A DNA stretch of 64,000 nt, from assembly GCA_963838885.1 (NCBI GenBank), contig CAWITB010000002.1:1-64000 (forward strand). The letters run 5' to 3'. The translations under genes and the position numbers were made by a program. Numbering within the stretch: position 1 is the stretch's first letter; each line of letters starts with the position of its first letter. The stretch comes from JAICMB01 sp963838885 (GTDB lineage Bacteria > Acidobacteriota > Terriglobia > Bryobacterales > Bryobacteraceae). Shown here in pieces: positions 43,395 through 51,234 of the stretch. The notes beneath the pieces were generated by a model, which was not told the origin of the DNA, searched no databases, and was given only the letters and a program-made list of their open reading frames with translations.

Positions 43395-44741
43395 ATGGGC
43401 TACCGTTTCCTCGTCTTGATCGCCATTCTAGCGGCGAACGGATTTTTTGCGGCGGCCGAAGTGGCGCTCGTCTCGGTTCGCCGCAGCCGCCTGCGGGCAC
43501 TCGCCGAGGGGGGAGACGCGCCCGCTCAGACGGCTCTGAATCTTCTGGCGAATCCGAGCCGCCTGTTGTCGGTGACGCAGGTCGGCGTGACGCTGGCGAG
43601 TCTGGGTCTGGGGTGGGCGGGCGAAGGGACCGTCTTCAATCTGATCGAGAGGCTTCTCGGACCGCATGTGCCGGCGCAATGGAATCCGATCCTGCACGGC
43701 GTCAGCTTCGTGCTGGCGTTTTCGATCATCAGCTATGCTCACGTCGTGCTCGGCGAAGTGGTTCCAAAAAATCTGGCGCTCGAAAAGGCGGATCGTCTGG
43801 CGACACTGGTAGCGCCCGCGCTGCTCCTTTTCTCGAGAATCATGGCGCCCTTCGTGTGGGTGGCGGAGCACACCACGGCGGCTATCTCGCGCTCGCTCGG
43901 CTTGCGGGGCGATCACGCCGGGGGTGGGCACTCGACCGAAGAGATCAAGTTCATTGTCTCCTCCAGCCGCACCGAAGGACACCTGCACAAGTTCGAGGAA
44001 GACGCCATCGAAGCGCTGCTCGATCTACAAGATTATTCCGCCCGTGAGATCATGGTGCCGCGCAACCAGATCGTCTCGGTGGGCGTGGACGCGTCGCTGG
44101 ATCAGGTGTTGAGGGTGATGCGGGAACACCAGTATTCGCGGGTGCCGGTGTGGGAGGGTGGACCCGAGCACATTATAGGCTATGTGCATTACAAGGATTT
44201 GATGCGCATTTGGGAGGAGCGCAGGGTCGCGAACGAGAGAAAGCGGGTTTTGCGTCCTTTCCGGCTGCAGCGCGTGCTGCGCAAGCCGCTCGTGGCGCCG
44301 GAAACCAAGCCCTTGAACGAGCTGATTGACGAGTTTCGCAATACCCATATTCACATGGCGATGGTCGTGGACGAGTTTGGGACCATCGCGGGCGTGGTCA
44401 CGCTGGAGGACGTTCTGGAGCAGATTTTCGGCGAGATCGGCGACGAGCACGACGTGAAGCGGCCGGCTCCCAAGGCGGGGACGCCGGTGCTCGAGCTGGA
44501 CGGCAGTACGACTATCCGCGACCTCGACACTCAATACGGCCTGGAACTGCCGGCGGAAGCCGGGTTTGAGACGCTCGCGGGATTTCTGCTGTTCCAGTTG
44601 GGCTACATTCCAACGCCCGGCGAACAGCTCGATCACGGCGGCCGCAGGTTCACGGTGCTGCAATTGGATCGCAACCGCATCGCGCGCGTGCGGATTGAGA
44701 GATTACCCGAGCCGGCGGAGCGCGTGGACAGTGCCGGATAG
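43395..44741 (+). CDS. CNNM/CorC-type transporter (DUF21, two CBS, CorC_HlyC)
   Basis: A protein of 448 residues: a DUF21 membrane domain with about four helices (1-150, including VVLGEVVPKNLALEKADR), two CBS domains (about 210-345, the second with MAMVVDEFGTIAGVVTLED) and a C-terminal CorC_HlyC domain (about 360-435). Members export or sense Mg2+ or Co2+ and were once called hemolysins. It is preceded by a short divergent spacer to the penicillin acylase gene and transcribed alone. Confidence 0.92.
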   Translation: MGYRFLVLIAILAANGFFAAAEVALVSVRRSRLRALAEGGDAPAQTALNLLANPSRLLSVTQVGVTLASLGLGWAGEGTVFNLIERLLGPHVPAQWNPILHGVSFVLAFSIISYAHVVLGEVVPKNLALEKADRLATLVAPALLLFSRIMAPFVWVAEHTTAAISRSLGLRGDHAGGGHSTEEIKFIVSSSRTEGHLHKFEEDAIEALLDLQDYSAREIMVPRNQIVSVGVDASLDQVLRVMREHQYSRVPVWEGGPEHIIGYVHYKDLMRIWEERRVANERKRVLRPFRLQRVLRKPLVAPETKPLNELIDEFRNTHIHMAMVVDEFGTIAGVVTLEDVLEQIFGEIGDEHDVKRPAPKAGTPVLELDGSTTIRDLDTQYGLELPAEAGFETLAGFLLFQLGYIPTPGEQLDHGGRRFTVLQLDRNRIARVRIERLPEPAERVDSAG

Positions 44742-44946
44742 CTTGACGCCGAAACGCGGTATATCGGACTGGAGAATGGCAAAGAGTCGGCTGTCTCGCT
44801 AACTGACCCGCACTGCAACCTCGGGCAGCCATCAGCGGGTTTGCCGCTCGTCGCGCTCGGCGCGGGCGAAGTTCATCGGGCGCGCGACAGCAAGCTGCGA
44901 TGCGAACCGATCCCGGGCGCATGAGCGGGGGACGCTAAAATGAGCC

Positions 44947-45636
44947 TTGTTCTATCTGGATGACGGGGGCGTCTACCGCGCCGAATCGCTTGAGCGCTTT
45001 CCATGGCTGGAACACGGGTTTGGAACGCGATCGAGCACGGCGTGGCCGGAGCAGTCCCGGCTCGTCACGCCCAAACAGGTCCATTCCAGCCGTGTACTCG
45101 TGATTCCGACGGGGGTTCGGACCGGAGCGCCCGTCCGGCTGGGCGAGGCCGATGCCCTGATTTCGTTGCAACCCGATGTTCTGGCGGGAATTCGGACGGC
45201 CGACTGTCTGCCCATCCTGGTGGCCGATCAAGAGTCGCGGATGTGCGCGGCAATCCACGCGGGGTGGCGCGGGACCACCGCCGGGATTGCAGCCGAAGCG
45301 GTGCGCGCCATGTCAGAGCTGGGGGCCAAGGCGGAAGATATGTGGGTCGCGGTGGGGCCTGGGATCGGACCATGCTGCTTTGAAGTGGGTCCCGAAGTGG
45401 CAACGCAGTTCCAGGCGATCTTCCCGGAAAGGGTTGATTTGAACCACCAGGTGGGCAAAACCACCGTCGATCTGGCGGAAGCAAACCGGCGGCAATTTGT
45501 CGCCGCAGGCGTGCCAAAAGATCACATCGAGATGTGCGGATTATGCACGGCGTGCCGGGCGGCGGAGTTTTTCTCCTACCGGCGCGAGCGGGAAGGGGCG
45601 GGGCGGATGATCTCGGCTATTGGACGGCGTTTATAA
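44947..45636 (+). CDS. pgeF: Peptidoglycan editing factor PgeF (laccase-domain, DUF152)
   Basis: A protein of 229 residues of the YfiH/PgeF family. The metal-site residues are His46 (KQVHSS), Cys87 (TADCLP) and His104 (IHAGWRG). PgeF removes misincorporated L-Ser from the UDP-MurNAc peptide in Escherichia coli; homologs are also described as multicopper oxidoreductases or purine nucleoside phosphorylases. The start is a TTG at 44947, with GAG upstream but no strong Shine-Dalgarno sequence. It converges with the DksA-like gene. Confidence 0.88.
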   Translation: MFYLDDGGVYRAESLERFPWLEHGFGTRSSTAWPEQSRLVTPKQVHSSRVLVIPTGVRTGAPVRLGEADALISLQPDVLAGIRTADCLPILVADQESRMCAAIHAGWRGTTAGIAAEAVRAMSELGAKAEDMWVAVGPGIGPCCFEVGPEVATQFQAIFPERVDLNHQVGKTTVDLAEANRRQFVAAGVPKDHIEMCGLCTACRAAEFFSYRREREGAGRMISAIGRRL

Positions 45637-45645
45637 AAACACAAA

Positions 45646-45669
45646 AGGCGCGGGAACGAGCCCACGCCT
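45646..45669 (-). terminator. Second hairpin with T-rich tail behind the DksA-like gene
   Basis: On the minus strand AGGCGTGGG and CCCGCGCCT can pair (one mismatch) around a short loop, followed by TTTTGTGTTTTTATAAA. It lies behind the hairpin at 45692-45711 and may serve as a backup terminator for the DksA-like gene, or be read as an antiterminator for the convergent pgeF. Confidence 0.5.
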
Positions 45670-45691
45670 CTGGTGGAAACTACGGGAAAAG

Positions 45692-45711
45692 ACGCCGCTC
45701 TCAAGCGGCGT
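45692..45711 (-). terminator. Rho-independent terminator of the DksA-like gene
   Basis: A perfect 8-bp stem ACGCCGCT/AGCGGCGT with loop TGAG (which contains the stop codon) is followed on the minus strand by CTTTTCCC. The last codons of the gene lie in the stem. Confidence 0.65.
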
Positions 45712-46084
45712 TCACGAGGAGATCGTCGAGACTGTCGATTCCTTCTTCCTGATTCCTATCTGCGATTTCCTGGCAGGCAATGCAGAATGGAGCCCAAGGC
45801 ACCGCGTTCAGGCGCTTGGGGTTGATGTCTTCCTCGCAGTGCAGGCAGACACCGAAATTGCCTTCTTCGATCCGTCGCAGCGCCGCTCGCACGTTGCGCA
45901 ACAGGTTGGACTCCCTGTCGAGGTTGCGAATCGCAAGTTCACGTTCGGCCGCGTTTTGAACTTCGTCTAGCGCGTCCGGACTCTTTTCAATGGTGATGCC
46001 GTCCCGGTTTCGCAGCACCTGAGCGAGCTCGGCCTGCTTGGTTTCCAGGATCTCTCGATATTTGTTTAGTTCGGTCTTCGTCAT
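45701..46084 (-). CDS. DksA/TraR C4-type zinc-finger protein
   Basis: A protein of 127 residues. A helical N-terminal part (1-75) is followed by a C4 zinc finger with Cys80, Cys83, Cys101 and Cys104 (CLHC and CIAC). Such proteins bind the RNA polymerase secondary channel and adjust transcription, often with ppGpp. ATG 46084 was preferred over 46108 because AAGGAGAG lies nine bases upstream. The usual DksA coiled-coil tip residues cannot be confirmed, so it may be a TraR-like relative. Confidence 0.86.
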   Translation of the reverse strand: MTKTELNKYREILETKQAELAQVLRNRDGITIEKSPDALDEVQNAAERELAIRNLDRESNLLRNVRAALRRIEEGNFGVCLHCEEDINPKRLNAVPWAPFCIACQEIADRNQEEGIDSLDDLLVNAA

Positions 46085-46575
46085 TGGTGTAACTCTCCTT
46101 CTTATCAATCAGATATCTATCGGTTCGTATTATTGCAAAGTGGTTTAGACGCGTTCCGCGCCGAAAAGGTTATGCGCGCCAGACTTTTTAACAAACTATA
46201 ATGAAGTCTGAAGTTTAGCAGGGCTGAACGACCCGGGCCGCCCCACGCGTCCGATGACTCGGCTCCAGAAATCATACCACACTCCGTCAGCAATTCAAGT
46301 GCCAGGGCCAAATTTGCTTTCTGCGGCTCACGCTTTCAAAGTCTCGCGCCTGACCTCTGATTCTCATCGACTTCGAAAGCGAAAAACATTACAGCGCTCC
46401 GGCCTCTCGCGTTTCGCCGCTGTCCCCTTTCTCGCGCCGCCAAAATTGCTGGCCAACGCAGGTAAGAATTTCTGCCGCGGACCAGCGCACACTTTCAATC
46501 TGATGCGCTAACGGTCTAATGCGATGCAGGCGCTCAACGGCTTAAACGTATGGTGCGTCCAAGCCCGCGGGACTC
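46085..46575. other. Intergenic region without a supported gene
   Basis: About 490 bp between the DksA-like gene and the next minus-strand gene. The first 60 bp are AT-rich and should carry the DksA promoter (TTGCAA on the minus strand near 46133-46138, with TATCTG about 17 bp on), but spacing and strength are not convincing. A plus-strand frame at 46254-46511 lacks protein-like composition and was not called. Confidence 0.45.
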
Positions 46576-47571
46576 TCAGTTTTTGTTTGGGGAAATTGGC
46601 GCCGGAGCGGCTGGTTTGCCGCTCTGCCGGCGCTGTTCGCGCATTCCTTCGAGCATGCTCTCGAGCGCCGGTTCCGGGATGGCGAGATGCATGGTCATGA
46701 TGTTCTCGCGCGATTCCGCCTGGAGCGAATCGAGAAGCGTGGAGACTTGGGCGGCCGTAGTGTCCTTCTGGCGGTTGGTCTGGATCAGGCCCGCCAGAAA
46801 TTTCACCACGTCGACCAACGCGGCGGCGTCCTGGGGAGACTTCATGATGGCTTCAACGGAAAGCTCCATGGTGGAACCAAACTTTAACCCACCGCTGGCC
46901 TGCTGGATCGACCCGAGCAGGTTGCCTTTCATTGCGCCTGCGAGGTTGGCATCCGGCATGGCGCCGGCGAAGGCGGAAAGCGGGACGACGGTGCTGAACC
47001 AGAAATCGTTCCGGGCACTCACCTCGCCGACTTTGCGAAAAAGGCTGGCCGCCATGCTCGCGGACGCAGCGGCTTGAGCCTTGCGCCGCGCGATGGCCGC
47101 TTCGACCTCCGGCAATTCGCCAATTACCACGGTCGATGAATCGAGGAACGCGACTGCCACGTGCGGGTCGATGGACGAAATCGGCGCGCCGCTTATGACG
47201 TCGATGCCTTTGTAGCGGATGAGCGCACTGCCGCCGGCTCTTGCCGCGGCCGTCACGCGCGCAGGATCGAAGGCGCCTTTTGCGGCCAATAGCCAGTGCG
47301 CGGTGGGGGACAGAGCGTCATTCGATGCGATCACGATCTCACGCACGTCGCGGCGCGGGTCGAAACCAGTGGCGGAGACGAATTTCGCGAAATCTGGATC
47401 GTCGGGCTGCATGCGCGCAAGCACGTACGCTCCAAACGGCGAAGTCTTGGCCTGGTCCACGTTGGCGCCGGCGATAACCTTCGCGTCCGGCATCATCAGA
47501 TTCAACAGCGCGGCGTCGGCGGCAAAGGCAGCAGGGGCCAGGACAGCGCACAACAGGCAGTTTCGGATCAT
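46576..47571 (-). CDS. Secreted protein of unknown function
   Basis: A protein of 331 residues with a signal peptide (MIRNCLLCAVLAPAAFAAD) and an alpha/beta mature part. Short conserved-looking blocks such as PDAKVIAGANVDQAKTSPFG and GFDPRRDVREIVIAS recur in acidobacterial secreted unknowns, but I can assign no function. The C-terminus is charged and Pro/Lys-rich. It is transcribed alone. Confidence 0.65.
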   Translation of the reverse strand: MIRNCLLCAVLAPAAFAADAALLNLMMPDAKVIAGANVDQAKTSPFGAYVLARMQPDDPDFAKFVSATGFDPRRDVREIVIASNDALSPTAHWLLAAKGAFDPARVTAAARAGGSALIRYKGIDVISGAPISSIDPHVAVAFLDSSTVVIGELPEVEAAIARRKAQAAASASMAASLFRKVGEVSARNDFWFSTVVPLSAFAGAMPDANLAGAMKGNLLGSIQQASGGLKFGSTMELSVEAIMKSPQDAAALVDVVKFLAGLIQTNRQKDTTAAQVSTLLDSLQAESRENIMTMHLAIPEPALESMLEGMREQRRQSGKPAAPAPISPNKN

Positions 47572-47888
47572 AGTTGGCGGAGCAGAATTAAGGACGTATT
47601 GCGGAGCTTCTTATTACAAGTTACTGCTTGTTGTACCGCGATGCTGTCCTCGCGTGGAGATATCGGTTATACACTAATTGCTCTGGCTCAGGCGCAAATG
47701 CCGCGCGGGGGGCTCGCCTTTCCCGGTACTGCTGGGCCGCTGGCGAATCCGACGAGACGCCGCGCGGCGGTGGAATGAACCAGCGACCGAAGGGAGGCGA
47801 GACGATCTTTCCCGCTGACACGAGGCGGGAGAGCGCGAGATGGGCGGTGGCCGGTTGGGGTCCGAAATCTCTTCCTTCAGGCCGGATT
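47572..47888. other. Intergenic region without a supported gene
   Basis: 317 bp upstream of the preceding minus-strand gene and downstream of the next one. I see GC-rich sequence with short self-complementary stretches but no T-run terminator, and no frame with protein-like sequence on either strand. Confidence 0.4.
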
Positions 47889-48746
47889 TCATTCCACCGT
47901 GAACGGCTCCTTCACCTCTGCGGTCTGTTTTCCCAAATCGTCTTTTACCGTTACGATCAGCGTGTAGCGAGCCTTGGTCATGTCGGGCGGTACGCTCAAG
48001 CTCACGACGCCGGGCTGGTAGCGCTGCGGATAGAAGGATTTCGTATCGACCTCCGCCGCGTGAGGCTGCGAATAGCCGACCGCGCCATCGGGGCCGGCCA
48101 CGGCGACGCCATATTCAACATCGAGCCGGTTCTCAGGTCCGAACTTGTAGCCGGTGATGTCGAACTTCGCCCACAGAGTGTCGCCGGGGCGGTAGGCCGC
48201 GATTGCGAGCGGATTCTTGTCGTCTTCGGAACGCAGGAAACGAAAATTGCGAACCACCAGAGTATCGCTGGGCGCGACGGCGCGCCCCTCGACGCGAAGC
48301 GGAATCTCGGCGGCCGTTTCCGTCTTCCCGACGCGATCCCAGAGCTTGACCGAGATCTTATAATCGCCCGATTCGGCCAGGGGCGGAATTCCGAACTCAT
48401 AGCGGACCTTGGGCAGCCAGTCGCGATCCTCTTGCGAAACCTTGGTTCCGACCGAACCCACATTCGGCCGGTCGATCAACACTCCGCTTCCGTCGCGCAC
48501 GTCTATTTCATAAGCCACGTCGATGGACTTCGCTTCATCCGCTCCTCCGCTGCGTTTGTAGCCGGAGACCTGAAAACTGAAAAAGACCAGCTCGCCGGGG
48601 TGGTAGCGGTAATCGGCCGGGATGGGAGGCCCGTCGTCGCTCTCGTGCAGCATCGGTCTCAGAATGACGAGCGTGTTCTCGCTTGCGAATGCGGCCAGCG
48701 CCAGCGCACATGAAACTAGCCACAAAAAAGAACCAAACCGCGGCAC
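47889..48746 (-). CDS. Secreted beta-rich protein of unknown function
   Basis: A protein of 285 residues, with a signal peptide (FGSFLWLVSCALALAAFAS) and two repeated beta-sandwich-like regions (about 45-150 and 165-280). Each carries a YRPGDTLWAKFDITGY or YHPGELVFFSFQVSGY segment, so an internal duplication is likely. Binding or structural domains of immunoglobulin type are possible; no enzyme motif is seen. GTG 48746 was chosen for its position eight bases after AGG and before the signal peptide; GTG 48755 is the alternative. Divergent from the methyltransferase gene. Confidence 0.65.
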   Translation of the reverse strand: MPRFGSFLWLVSCALALAAFASENTLVILRPMLHESDDGPPIPADYRYHPGELVFFSFQVSGYKRSGGADEAKSIDVAYEIDVRDGSGVLIDRPNVGSVGTKVSQEDRDWLPKVRYEFGIPPLAESGDYKISVKLWDRVGKTETAAEIPLRVEGRAVAPSDTLVVRNFRFLRSEDDKNPLAIAAYRPGDTLWAKFDITGYKFGPENRLDVEYGVAVAGPDGAVGYSQPHAAEVDTKSFYPQRYQPGVVSLSVPPDMTKARYTLIVTVKDDLGKQTAEVKEPFTVE

Positions 48747-48809
48747 TGCGTACACCTGCTCCGATTGTAGCCGCGCGCCTGCTACTGTGGATGAAACAGG
48801 AAACAGCCG

Positions 48810-49478
48810 ATGTTTGCGCGAAGCCTGGCTCTCGCCCTTCTTCTTTCCGTTTACCCCATCCACGGGCAGACCGAGCATCCTCTCACGGGACGTCATATCG
48901 CGCCCGTTATGGGCGCCGCCGGGGCGGATTGGCTCGACCGCTCCGAGCGGGAACGCGAAGAACGGCCCGAGAGAGCGCTCGATCTGATCGGCATCCGGCC
49001 CGGCATGACGGTGGCCGATGTCGGGGCCGGCACCGGCTATATGACGCTGCGCATGGCCCGGCGCGTGGGCCCGGACGGCAAGGTTTACGCCAACGACATC
49101 CAACGGGAAATGCTGGATCGTCTAGCCGAAAACAGTCGCCGCGACAATCTGAGTAATATCGAGACCGTTCTGGGCTCGGAAGGCGATGCCAAGCTTCCGG
49201 CCGGCAAGATGGATCTGGTGATCCTGGTGGACGTATACCACGAGTTTTCGCGTCCGGAGGAGATGCTCGAAAGCATCCGCCGCTCGCTGAAACCGGATGG
49301 CCGGTTGGTGTTGGTGGAGTACAAGAAAGAAGACCCCTCGGTTCCGATCCGCCCCGAGCACAAGATGAGCCTTCCCGATATCAAGACGGAAGTGGAAGCC
49401 GAAGGCTACAAGCTGGACAAGGTGATCGACAGCCTGCCGCGCCAGCACATTGTCATTTTCCGCAAGCTGACGATGTGA
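48810..49478 (+). CDS. SAM-dependent methyltransferase with a predicted signal peptide
   Basis: A protein of 222 residues. The class I methyltransferase core is clear: VADVGAGTGYMTLRMAR (SAM motif I, about 68-84), YANDIQREML (acidic residue for ribose), MDLVILVDVYHEFSRPEEML and LKPDGRLVLVEYKK. The first 20 residues (MFARSLALALLLSVYPIHGQ) look like a cleavable signal peptide, which is odd for an enzyme needing cytoplasmic SAM. Either the leader is a membrane anchor or the start lies downstream; no other in-frame start precedes motif I without cutting the fold. Substrate unknown. Confidence 0.75.
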   Translation: MFARSLALALLLSVYPIHGQTEHPLTGRHIAPVMGAAGADWLDRSEREREERPERALDLIGIRPGMTVADVGAGTGYMTLRMARRVGPDGKVYANDIQREMLDRLAENSRRDNLSNIETVLGSEGDAKLPAGKMDLVILVDVYHEFSRPEEMLESIRRSLKPDGRLVLVEYKKEDPSVPIRPEHKMSLPDIKTEVEAEGYKLDKVIDSLPRQHIVIFRKLTM

Positions 49479-49479
49479 T

Positions 49480-50352
49480 TTAGAGCAGGATGCCGACAAA
49501 TCCGAACTCGGATGAAAACGATTCGAGAACCGCGGGCAGGCGCGCGCCGATACCCAGCTTCGCGATGCCGGCCGTGGCCTGATCGATGACGTCTGGAGCA
49601 ATGGCTTTGGCGGGCGCGATGCCGTGTCCGAGGGCGTTGATGTAGGCGTTCGATGCCTGGATGACCTCGGCGAGGCTGATCTTGCCGCCGCCTGGGGACT
49701 CCGGGGCATGCTGGAAGCGCACGGCGGCGCGGATCTCTTCGGGCAGGTTCCAGCGCGCCAGCGCATCGGCTGCTAGGTCCGTATTCGTGAAGCCGAGGAT
49801 CTCCAGTTCCCACTCGCTTCGCGAGACCACGCTGCCGGCGCACAGTCGATTGACCTGTTCGTGCTCCTCCGGCAATCCGATGGCGATCAGCAGCCGTCCG
49901 AGGTCGTGAAAGAGTCCGGCGGCAAAGGCGCCTTCGGCATACTCCACGGGCGCGGCTTGGGAAATGATGTCGGCGAGAATGGCGGTTGCGACGGAATGCA
50001 GATTGAATCGTGCCATGGACCATGCCTGCGGCGTGCGTACCTGGCTCCACATTCGCGTTACCGACATGCCCAGCGTGGCGTTGCGCAGCTTGTTCACGCC
50101 CAGCAGGGAAACCGCATGTCGAACGGAGTTGACCGTGGCGCTGCGGCCATAAAGGGCCGAATTCACCAGTTTGAGCACGTTACCTGCAAGAACGGTATCT
50201 TTCTCAATCAGTTCCGCGATTTTCGAGAGCGAGACGTTTTCCTGGGCCAGGCTGGCCAGAAGCCGGTTGAGAATGGGAGGGAACGGCGGCAGCTTCCCCA
50301 GGCTCCCCAGAGCTTGTTCACGCAGACTTACGGCTGGAACCGGTACGGTCAC
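49480..50352 (-). CDS. HDOD domain signalling protein
   Basis: A protein of about 290 residues with one HDOD domain (about 20-230). Typical blocks are LPPFPPILNRLLASL, LKLVNSALYGRSATVNSVRHAVSLLGV and AAGLFHDLGRLLIAIGLP. HDOD proteins take part in signalling, often with c-di-GMP or stress networks, and lack nuclease residues. GTG 50352 is the chosen start; the open frame upstream runs into the divergent ABC gene. The small gap to the methyltransferase stop is one base, the two genes being convergent. Confidence 0.85.
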   Translation of the reverse strand: MTVPVPAVSLREQALGSLGKLPPFPPILNRLLASLAQENVSLSKIAELIEKDTVLAGNVLKLVNSALYGRSATVNSVRHAVSLLGVNKLRNATLGMSVTRMWSQVRTPQAWSMARFNLHSVATAILADIISQAAPVEYAEGAFAAGLFHDLGRLLIAIGLPEEHEQVNRLCAGSVVSRSEWELEILGFTNTDLAADALARWNLPEEIRAAVRFQHAPESPGGGKISLAEVIQASNAYINALGHGIAPAKAIAPDVIDQATAGIAKLGIGARLPAVLESFSSEFGFVGILL

Positions 50353-50443
50353 AACAATCTTATCGGCGCGATACCGGCCGGACTTGAGACTAGCGGCGGA
50401 ATCCCGGCGCGCGGCGAGCTTGCACCCGCTAGGATGGTCAGGG

Positions 50444-51217
50444 ATGGACAATAGCCCCGCCATCAGCGTCCACGATCTACACAAGGTCTATGGAGCCCAC
50501 AAGATCCAGGGGTCCAAGGCGGCTGTCGATGGACTCGATCTGGAGGTGCCGCGCGGCTCCTTCTTCGGCTTCCTAGGGCCCAATGGCGCGGGTAAAACGA
50601 CGACCATCAAAATGCTCATGGGGCTGGCCCAGCCCACCTCCGGCAGCATCGAGCTGCTGGGGTTGCCGATGCCCGAGCGCGCGCTCGAAATCAAGCGCCG
50701 CATCGGCGTGGTCCCGGATGAATCGCTGCTCTTCGATCACCTCAGCGGGGCCGAATACCTGGAGTTCGCCGGCCGCATGTATTCGCTCGAGCGCGCCGTG
50801 GCGCGCGAACGGACCGCGGAATTGCTGGGATTGTTTCAGCTCGAAGCAGCCGCGGGCAAGCTCATCGGGGAGTATTCGAAGGGCATGCGCAAGCGCGTCG
50901 CCATGGCCGCCGCGCTGATCCACCGGCCGGAGCTGTTCCTCATGGACGAGCCGTTCGAGGGAGTGGACGCCGTCGGCGCGCGCCTGATGAAAGATCTGCT
51001 GCAAGATCAGGTGCGGCGCGGCGCGACCGTTTTTCTCACCTCGCACGTGCTCGAGGTAGTGGAGCGGCTGTGCGATCGGGTCGCCATCATTCACGACGGC
51101 AAGCTGGTCCTGAGCGGGTCCATGGCGGAATTGCGCACCGGATCGGAGACGCTCGAAGATACGTTCGTGCGCGTGGTCGGGGCGGAGCACGCCTCCGAAT
51201 CGCTGGACTGGCTCTAA
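50444..51217 (+). CDS. ABC transporter ATP-binding protein
   Basis: A protein of 257 residues: Walker A at 45-53 (GPNGAGKTT), signature YSKGMRKRVAMAAAL and Walker B LFLMDEPFEGVD, typical of ABC-2 type exporters. The frame is open upstream, but ATG 50444 gives the normal N-terminus. A large permease gene follows 17 bp downstream; together they should form an exporter of unknown substrate. The last 10 bp of the coding region are repeated in the gap (see the repeat entry). Confidence 0.9.
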   Translation: MDNSPAISVHDLHKVYGAHKIQGSKAAVDGLDLEVPRGSFFGFLGPNGAGKTTTIKMLMGLAQPTSGSIELLGLPMPERALEIKRRIGVVPDESLLFDHLSGAEYLEFAGRMYSLERAVARERTAELLGLFQLEAAAGKLIGEYSKGMRKRVAMAAALIHRPELFLMDEPFEGVDAVGARLMKDLLQDQVRRGATVFLTSHVLEVVERLCDRVAIIHDGKLVLSGSMAELRTGSETLEDTFVRVVGAEHASESLDWL

Positions 51218-51230
51218 ATATGGACTGGCT
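51204..51230. repeat. 10-bp direct repeat TGGACTGGCT at the gene junction
   Basis: TGGACTGGCT occurs at 51204-51213 and again at 51221-51230, so the codons for the last residues (LDWL) and the stop are duplicated in the gap before the permease start. It looks like a small tandem duplication. Confidence 0.5.
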
Positions 51231-51234
51231 TTAG

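Noticed and set aside
44742..44946. Open stretch between the CNNM gene and pgeF that reads fairly protein-like in one frame
   Set aside because: No start codon is present, no family pattern is recognised and it is only about 65 codons long.
46254..46511. Plus-strand frame of 85 codons in the gap behind the DksA-like gene
   Set aside because: Composition is not protein-like, there is no ribosome binding site and no partner gene.
47572..47888. Riboswitch or structured RNA in the GC-rich gap
   Set aside because: No conserved core of a known riboswitch class was recognised; short self-complementary stretches are common at this GC content.
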